Assembly (NCBI RefSeq): GCF_002994635.1
Contig: NZ_PVNL01000054.1
Coordinates: 1 to 64,000, forward strand
Source of the DNA: Enhygromyxa salina
GTDB lineage: Bacteria; Myxococcota_A; Polyangia; Nannocystales; Nannocystaceae
Reading direction: 5' to 3'
Length of the DNA: 64,000 nucleotides
The notes beneath the pieces were generated by a model that ran no database searches, was not told the origin of the DNA, and worked only from the letters and a program-made list of their open reading frames with translations. The position numbers and the translations under genes are program-made. Below are positions 59,866 through 64,000 of the stretch, one piece after another (the stretch's first letter is position 1; every line of letters begins with the position of its first letter).

Positions 59866-61698
59866 GTGTCAGCCCGCAACGCTGTGTTGATGTTGATCGC
59901 TCTCGTGTGCGCACTGTCCAGCCCGGCGCCGGCTTGGGCGGGGCAGGGGGATCAGCAACCGAATCGGTTGGAACAGGCGGTCGACGGGGCGTTTGGGGTG
60001 GTCGTCAACGGTCTCGACGCGGTGTTGTTCGCGCCGGTGTTGGCGAGCAGCGAGTCCGCGAGCAGCGACGAGGTCGTCGACGAACTCCCGGAGCTCGAGG
60101 CCCTGGTCGCGCAGATCGCCGCCAACGACTTCGCGCTCGAGAACGCGAGCCTGACGCTGACCGTCCCGGCCAGCGCGGTCACAGAGGAGCAAGCCGCGGC
60201 GCTCACGAAGGAGCTCGGCGCGGTCGTGGTCCCGACCATGCCCAAGGGCACGCGCACGTTCACGGTCGTTCGCAGCGAAGACGCGACGGGCTCGACGCTC
60301 GAGGCCAAGACCGGCGGCGTGCCGATCATCGCGCTGTGGCTGCTGCTCGGCGCGGTGTTCTTCACCGTGCGAATGGGCTTCATCAACATCCGCGGGTTCC
60401 GACACGCGATCGACGTGGTCCGCGGCCGCTACGACAACCCCGACGACGAGGGCGAGGTCTCGCACTTTCAGGCGTTGGCCTCGGCGCTGTCGGCCACGGT
60501 TGGGCTCGGCAACATCGCTGGGGTCGCGCTGGCGGTCGCGATGGGCGGCCCCGGTGCCGTGTTCTGGATGATCATCGCGGGGTTCTTGGGCATGTCGTCC
60601 AAGTTCGTCGAGTGCACGCTCGGCCAGGTCTATCGCAAGGTGCGCCCCGACGGCCGGGTGCTCGGCGGCCCCATGTCGTACCTGGACGCCGGCCTGACCG
60701 AGAAGGGCATGAAGCCGCTCGGCAAGGTCCTGGCCGTGATGTTCGCGGTGCTGTGCATCGGTGGCTCGTTCGGCGGCGGGAACACCTTCCAGGTCAGCCA
60801 GTCGCTGGGGATCCTACGCACGCAGATCCCGGTATTCGACAGCATGCCGTGGATCTACGGGCTGGTCATGGCGGTCGCAGTCGGGGTCGTGATCTTGGGC
60901 GGGATCAAGCGCATCGCGGCCACGGCCGAGAAGATCGTCCCGCTGATGTGCGGACTGTACGTGGCCGCCTGCCTGTTCATCCTGATCAGGCACGTCGGCG
61001 CGATCCCAGCCGCGTTTGGGCGGATCTTCAGCGAGGCGTTCACGCCGATGGCCGGGCTCGGTGGGTTCGTGGGCGTGCTGGTCACGGGTATTCGCCGGGC
61101 GGTGTTCTCGAACGAGGCTGGGGTCGGCTCGGCCTCGATCGCCCACTCGGCCGCCAAGACCGAGTACCCGGTCCGCGAGGGCATCGTCGCGCTGCTCGAG
61201 CCGTTCATCGACACAATCGTCGTGTGCACGATGACGGGGCTGGTCATCGTGATCACCGGTGCGTTCGAGAACCCCGACAACTACGACGTGATCGCCAACG
61301 CCGAGGGCGCGGCGCTGACCGCCAGGGCGATGGGCGCCGAGATCTCGTGGTTCCCATGGGTACTCACGATCGCGGTCGTGTTGTTCGCGTACTCGACGAT
61401 GATCTCGTGGTCGTACTACGGCGAGCGCTGCTTCGTGTACCTGTTCGGCGATCGGGCCTCCACCACCTACAAGATCATCTACGTGGTGTTCGTGTTTCTG
61501 GGCTCGATCATCACCGCCAGCAACATCCTCAACTTCGGCGATCTCATGATCCTGTCAATGGGCTTCCCCAACGTGCTTGGGTTGATCCTGCTCAGCGGAA
61601 CGGTCAAGCGGCGCCTGGACGACTACATGGGCAAGCTACGCAGCGGCCAGATGCCGCGCTACGAGCCGGGCGGCAAGCAGGAGGCTGCCGGCGAGTGA
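59866..61698 (+). CDS. Sodium:alanine symporter (AGCS family) with an N-terminal insertion
   Basis: This 610-residue polytopic inner-membrane transporter is expected to import alanine or glycine with Na+. The family core is clear: LLLGAVFFTVRMGFINIRGF, LSATVGLGNIAGVALAVAMG, GFLGMSSKFVECTLGQVYR, RAVFSNEAGVGSASIAHSAA and GAFENP. Unusually, the first about 145 residues comprise a signal-like helix (1-25), a segment like the usual first helix start (FGVVVNGLDAVLFAPVL), then about 80 soluble residues before the first core helix. The gene overlaps the amino-acid dehydrogenase gene by four bases (GTGA), which suggests uptake coupled to oxidative deamination. Confidence 0.9.
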   Translation: MSARNAVLMLIALVCALSSPAPAWAGQGDQQPNRLEQAVDGAFGVVVNGLDAVLFAPVLASSESASSDEVVDELPELEALVAQIAANDFALENASLTLTVPASAVTEEQAAALTKELGAVVVPTMPKGTRTFTVVRSEDATGSTLEAKTGGVPIIALWLLLGAVFFTVRMGFINIRGFRHAIDVVRGRYDNPDDEGEVSHFQALASALSATVGLGNIAGVALAVAMGGPGAVFWMIIAGFLGMSSKFVECTLGQVYRKVRPDGRVLGGPMSYLDAGLTEKGMKPLGKVLAVMFAVLCIGGSFGGGNTFQVSQSLGILRTQIPVFDSMPWIYGLVMAVAVGVVILGGIKRIAATAEKIVPLMCGLYVAACLFILIRHVGAIPAAFGRIFSEAFTPMAGLGGFVGVLVTGIRRAVFSNEAGVGSASIAHSAAKTEYPVREGIVALLEPFIDTIVVCTMTGLVIVITGAFENPDNYDVIANAEGAALTARAMGAEISWFPWVLTIAVVLFAYSTMISWSYYGERCFVYLFGDRASTTYKIIYVVFVFLGSIITASNILNFGDLMILSMGFPNVLGLILLSGTVKRRLDDYMGKLRSGQMPRYEPGGKQEAAGE

Positions 61699-62768
61699 CC
61701 GGGGCCGCGACGCTGTTCGCCGGGGATCAACCCGGCGGGGACTGGGAGCGGATCATCGCGGTCCAGCACGCCGGCTCGGGCCTGCGCGCGATCGTGGTGC
61801 TGCACAGCCTCGCGCGGGGGCCCGCGTTTGGCGGGGTGCGCCGGGTTGCGTACGCGAGCGAGCAGGCCGGCCTCGCGGATGCCAAGCGGCTCGCGGCGTC
61901 GATGAGCCTCAAGTGCGCGCTGGCGGGGCTGCCGGCCGGCGGCGGCAAGACCGTGATCTTCGACGCGCCGACGCTCGACCGTCAGGCCGCCTACACTGCG
62001 CTCGGCGAGGTCATTCAGGAGCTCGGTGGGGTCTACGTGTGTGGGCCCGACATCGGCACCGGAAAGCCCGAGCTCGCGGCGCTTCGGCGCGCGACCAGCT
62101 GGGTCAACCCGGTCGGCAACGACGCTGGCAGGTCGACCGCCGTGGGCGTGCTCGCCGGCCTGCGGGGGCTGCTGGGGGTGGTGTTCGACGATCCGAGCCC
62201 GAGCGGTCGGCGCTGTGTCATAGAGGGGCTGGGCGGGGTTGGGTTGGCGCTCGCGACCTCGCTGCTCGAGGCCGGGGCCTCAGTCGCCGGCTGGGATCCC
62301 GATCCTGGCGCGCGCGCCCGTGCGGCGGCGCTGGGTGTCGAGCTGTTGGAGAAGGGGACCCTGGCGATGGAGCCTTGCGACGTGTTCATGCCCTGCGCGC
62401 TCGGGCACACGCTCACCCGCGAACGGTGCGAGCGCGCGCCGTGGCGGGCGGTGTGTGGCTCGGCGAACAACCAACTGGCAGATCGAGATGCGGCGGCGGC
62501 CCTGCGTGCCCGCGAGATCGCCTGGGCCCCAGACTTCGTGGTCAACGCCGGGGCGGTGATCGAGGGGGTGGAGACGACGATCGGTTCAGGCGGTGGTGCG
62601 GCCCATGAGCGGGTGGTTCGTGGCATCGAGGCGATCGAGGGCCGCTGCGCGCAGCTGCTGACGCGCGCCCGAGCCGAGCGGCGCTGCGTGTCAGAGCTGG
62701 CGCTGGAGGTGGCCCGGGCGGCGCTGCGTGCCCCGGTGGACCTCCCGCCGGAGCCCCCCGAGGGCTAG
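61695..62768 (+). CDS. Leucine-type amino-acid dehydrogenase (Glu/Leu/Phe/Val family)
   Basis: This 357-residue NAD-dependent enzyme deaminates an amino acid to its 2-oxo acid. It has the catalytic Lys in LPAGGGKTVIF (about 76-86), CGPDIGTGK, the Rossmann motif EGLGGVGLALA (about 178-188) and WDPDPGARA. An NQLADRDAA segment and an FVVNAGAVIEG substrate/cofactor region follow. This matches leucine/valine/phenylalanine dehydrogenases rather than the larger glutamate enzymes. The GTG overlaps the symporter stop codon. It probably lets the cell use imported amino acids as carbon or reset their pools. Confidence 0.9.
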   Translation: MTGAATLFAGDQPGGDWERIIAVQHAGSGLRAIVVLHSLARGPAFGGVRRVAYASEQAGLADAKRLAASMSLKCALAGLPAGGGKTVIFDAPTLDRQAAYTALGEVIQELGGVYVCGPDIGTGKPELAALRRATSWVNPVGNDAGRSTAVGVLAGLRGLLGVVFDDPSPSGRRCVIEGLGGVGLALATSLLEAGASVAGWDPDPGARARAAALGVELLEKGTLAMEPCDVFMPCALGHTLTRERCERAPWRAVCGSANNQLADRDAAAALRAREIAWAPDFVVNAGAVIEGVETTIGSGGGAAHERVVRGIEAIEGRCAQLLTRARAERRCVSELALEVARAALRAPVDLPPEPPEG

Positions 62769-62779
62769 TCCGCAGGCGC

Positions 62780-63214
62780 TCAGCCAGTCGCGTGCCGATG
62801 ACCGGGACCCACTTGAACCACGCGGTCACCGAGCGACTCGGCGTGCTCGGGCTCCTTTGCAGCCTGCTCCGCGTGCTTGCGCCGCTGCAAGAACACGTGC
62901 AGGGCGGTGAGCATGGTCGCGAGCGGGACCGGCTCGGTCAGCGGCAGCGCACAGTAGAGCGAGCCGAGCATGCCCAGCCCGAGCGCGCGGGACAGCTTCG
63001 CGCCGCTGAGCGAGGCGACGATCGTGGTCAGCACGCCGCCGACGAACAACCCCATCACCAGACCGATCGGACCGGCGGTCGCTAAGTCGGCGAGATCGAT
63101 CGCCAGCGCCGCGAAGATCGGCGCCCACCCGAGCTGTCGATCGCCAGCCGTGAGCGCGGTGACGCTTCGTCGCAGGCCGAGAGATCGAGCGGGGGCGCCG
63201 GCTTGGTCAGTCAC
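62780..63214 (-). CDS. Small membrane protein, function unknown
   Basis: This 144-residue protein has about three hydrophobic segments (about 29-48, 50-72 and 80-110), then a charged C-terminus (RRKHAEQAAKEPEHAE). No family is recognised. The GTG at 63214 is used; a TTG seven codons upstream (63235) is the alternative. It converges with the dehydrogenase gene 12 bp away and diverges from the M24 peptidase gene across a dyad-rich 78-bp gap. Confidence 0.65.
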   Translation of the reverse strand: MTDQAGAPARSLGLRRSVTALTAGDRQLGWAPIFAALAIDLADLATAGPIGLVMGLFVGGVLTTIVASLSGAKLSRALGLGMLGSLYCALPLTEPVPLATMLTALHVFLQRRKHAEQAAKEPEHAESLGDRVVQVGPGHRHATG

Positions 63215-63242
63215 GACGCCGAAGGTGGATCGCAATCTGGTC

Positions 63243-63290
63243 AGGTCAACCTCGCTTGACAGCCGCGTGAGCGCGGCGCGAGCCTGACCT
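63243..63290. promoter_or_regulatory. Nested inverted repeats with TTGACA between divergent genes
   Basis: AGGTCAACCTCGC (63243-63255) is the near-inverse of GCGAGCCTGACCT (63278-63290). Inside lies GCCGCG-TGAG-CGCGGC (63262-63277). TTGACA (63256-63261), a perfect -35 consensus, sits in the arm on the side of the M24 peptidase gene, whose ATG is three bases beyond the dyad. It looks like an operator or cruciform controlling that gene. Confidence 0.6.
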
Positions 63291-63292
63291 GG

Positions 63293-64000
63293 ATGGATCG
63301 CGGACGCAGGCGCTTTTTCGTGGGTCTAGGGGCGATCGGCGCCTGCGCGTCGGCGCTGGGATGTCGGCCCGCCGCTGCCCCGGGGTCAACTTACGCACCG
63401 CCAGCCGCGACGAACGCCACCCCGGACTTCGCCGAGCTCGCTGGCTTTTGCGACGGCGTCGAGCCGATCCTCGCCGCCGAGTACGAGCGTCGGATCGAGC
63501 GGGTCCGTGCCAAGTTGACCGAGGCGGGGCAGGGCGCGTTGATCGTCGAGGCTGGGGTCGACATGCGCTACTTCGGAGGTCCCGGCTGGGGCCAGAGCGA
63601 GCGGCCCTTGTTGTTGGTGATCCCACGCGACGGCGATCCCTTGCTCGTGGGCCCGGCGTTCGAGCGCGGGACCCTCGACGCCCGCCGCGGTCCGTTGAAT
63701 TTCGCGGTGCGGACCTGGGAGGAGCACGAGAGCCCCTACGCGCTGGTCCACGCCAGCCTCGCCGACACCAAGCTCGGCGCCGAGGCGATCGTCGCGACCG
63801 GCCCGGCCACGCGCAGCTTCGTGATCGACGGCCTGCGCGACGCGGCGCCAAGTCGGGGCTTTGGCGCGGGCCAGGCCGCGATCGCGGCGTGTCGACGGAT
63901 CAAGAGCCCAGCCGAGCTCGCGCTGCTGCGTCGCGCCAACGAGGCGACCAAGCGCGCGATCGAGTTGGCGGCTGGCCATGCCCGCGCGGGCATCCACGAG
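63293..64000 (+). CDS. M24 (creatinase/Xaa-Pro-peptidase-like) Tat lipoprotein, truncated by window end
   Basis: The first 236 residues are present and the gene runs off the window. It starts with MDRGRRRFFVGLGAIGACAS, a twin-arginine signal, followed by SALGC, a lipobox with Cys near residue 24. The protein is thus exported folded and lipidated. Residues about 60-215 are a creatinase N-terminal domain (MRYFGGPGWGQSERPLLLVI). CRRIKSPAELALLRRANEAT is the usual junction to the metallopeptidase (pita-bread) domain, which lies beyond the end. Metal ligands are therefore not visible. M24 enzymes cleave Xaa-Pro bonds or related amides. Confidence 0.87.
   Translation, partial: MDRGRRRFFVGLGAIGACASALGCRPAAAPGSTYAPPAATNATPDFAELAGFCDGVEPILAAEYERRIERVRAKLTEAGQGALIVEAGVDMRYFGGPGWGQSERPLLLVIPRDGDPLLVGPAFERGTLDARRGPLNFAVRTWEEHESPYALVHASLADTKLGAEAIVATGPATRSFVIDGLRDAAPSRGFGAGQAAIAACRRIKSPAELALLRRANEATKRAIELAAGHARAGIHE

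Noticed and set aside
59832..61694. Arg-rich extension of the dehydrogenase frame across the symporter gene
   Set aside because: It is an out-of-frame shadow of the transporter; the dehydrogenase starts at the GTG overlapping the transporter stop.

Overview
The window is a high-GC chromosomal segment of a myxobacterium-like organism. The best fit is Myxococcota, suborder Nannocystineae. Pointers are Ser/Thr kinases (one with two kinase domains, one with an FHA domain), ECF sigma factors beside kinases or anti-sigma factors, a Roadblock/LC7 regulator, and many lipoproteins with acidic GDGDP-type linkers. Codon use is uniformly GC-rich. No rRNA, tRNA, transposase, integrase or CRISPR array was seen. 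Placement is by gene content only.

Layout: 1-510 is a repeat block of 22-bp tandem units and 88-bp hairpin-bearing elements, with a shorter relative near 15.6 kb. 539-4369 carries a double kinase, an ECF sigma factor and infA. 4.7-10.3 kb has a lipoprotein, a large propeller-amidohydrolase lipoprotein and an M50-type membrane protease. 10.5-15.4 kb holds lnt and aspS, diverging from a metallophosphoesterase. 15.8-24.2 kb holds an FHA kinase, an octaheme cytochrome, a membrane protein, cardiolipin synthase, an aldehyde dehydrogenase and an uncharacterised acidic protein. 24.4-28.0 kb is a flotillin operon (YqiJ-like protein plus two flotillins). 28.0-34.3 kb has a molybdopterin oxidoreductase diverging from a VanX-like lipoprotein, csrA, a VWA lipoprotein and a receiver-like/PATAN/Roadblock protein. 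34.4-42.8 kb has two divergent paralogous metzincin-like lipoproteins, a gluzincin-TPR protein and a DUF4175 protein.

42.8-49.3 kb is the most distinctive region. It encodes a HEAT-repeat TIGR02270 protein, a DUF2169 adaptor, a catalytically degenerate ketosynthase-like protein, a DUF4150/PAAR-like protein with a deaminase-like tail, a SUKH immunity protein, and a convergent SUKH-TPR protein. It reads as an orphan type VI-style effector/immunity island: no structural T6SS genes are present in the window.

49.7-57.8 kb has an ECF/anti-sigma/exported-protein operon, an AsmA-like/GT51 transglycosylase fusion, a TrmH-type methyltransferase and a class A PBP. 57.9-64.0 kb has a lipoprotein paralogous to the one at 4.7 kb, an outer-membrane protein, an Na+:alanine-type symporter overlapping a leucine-type dehydrogenase, a small membrane protein and a truncated Tat-lipoprotein M24 peptidase.

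A theme across the window is initiation: at least ten genes lack a Shine-Dalgarno but have a TAnnnT -10-like hexamer ending 6-8 nt before an ATG/GTG, which suggests widespread leaderless transcription. These sites were used to choose several starts.
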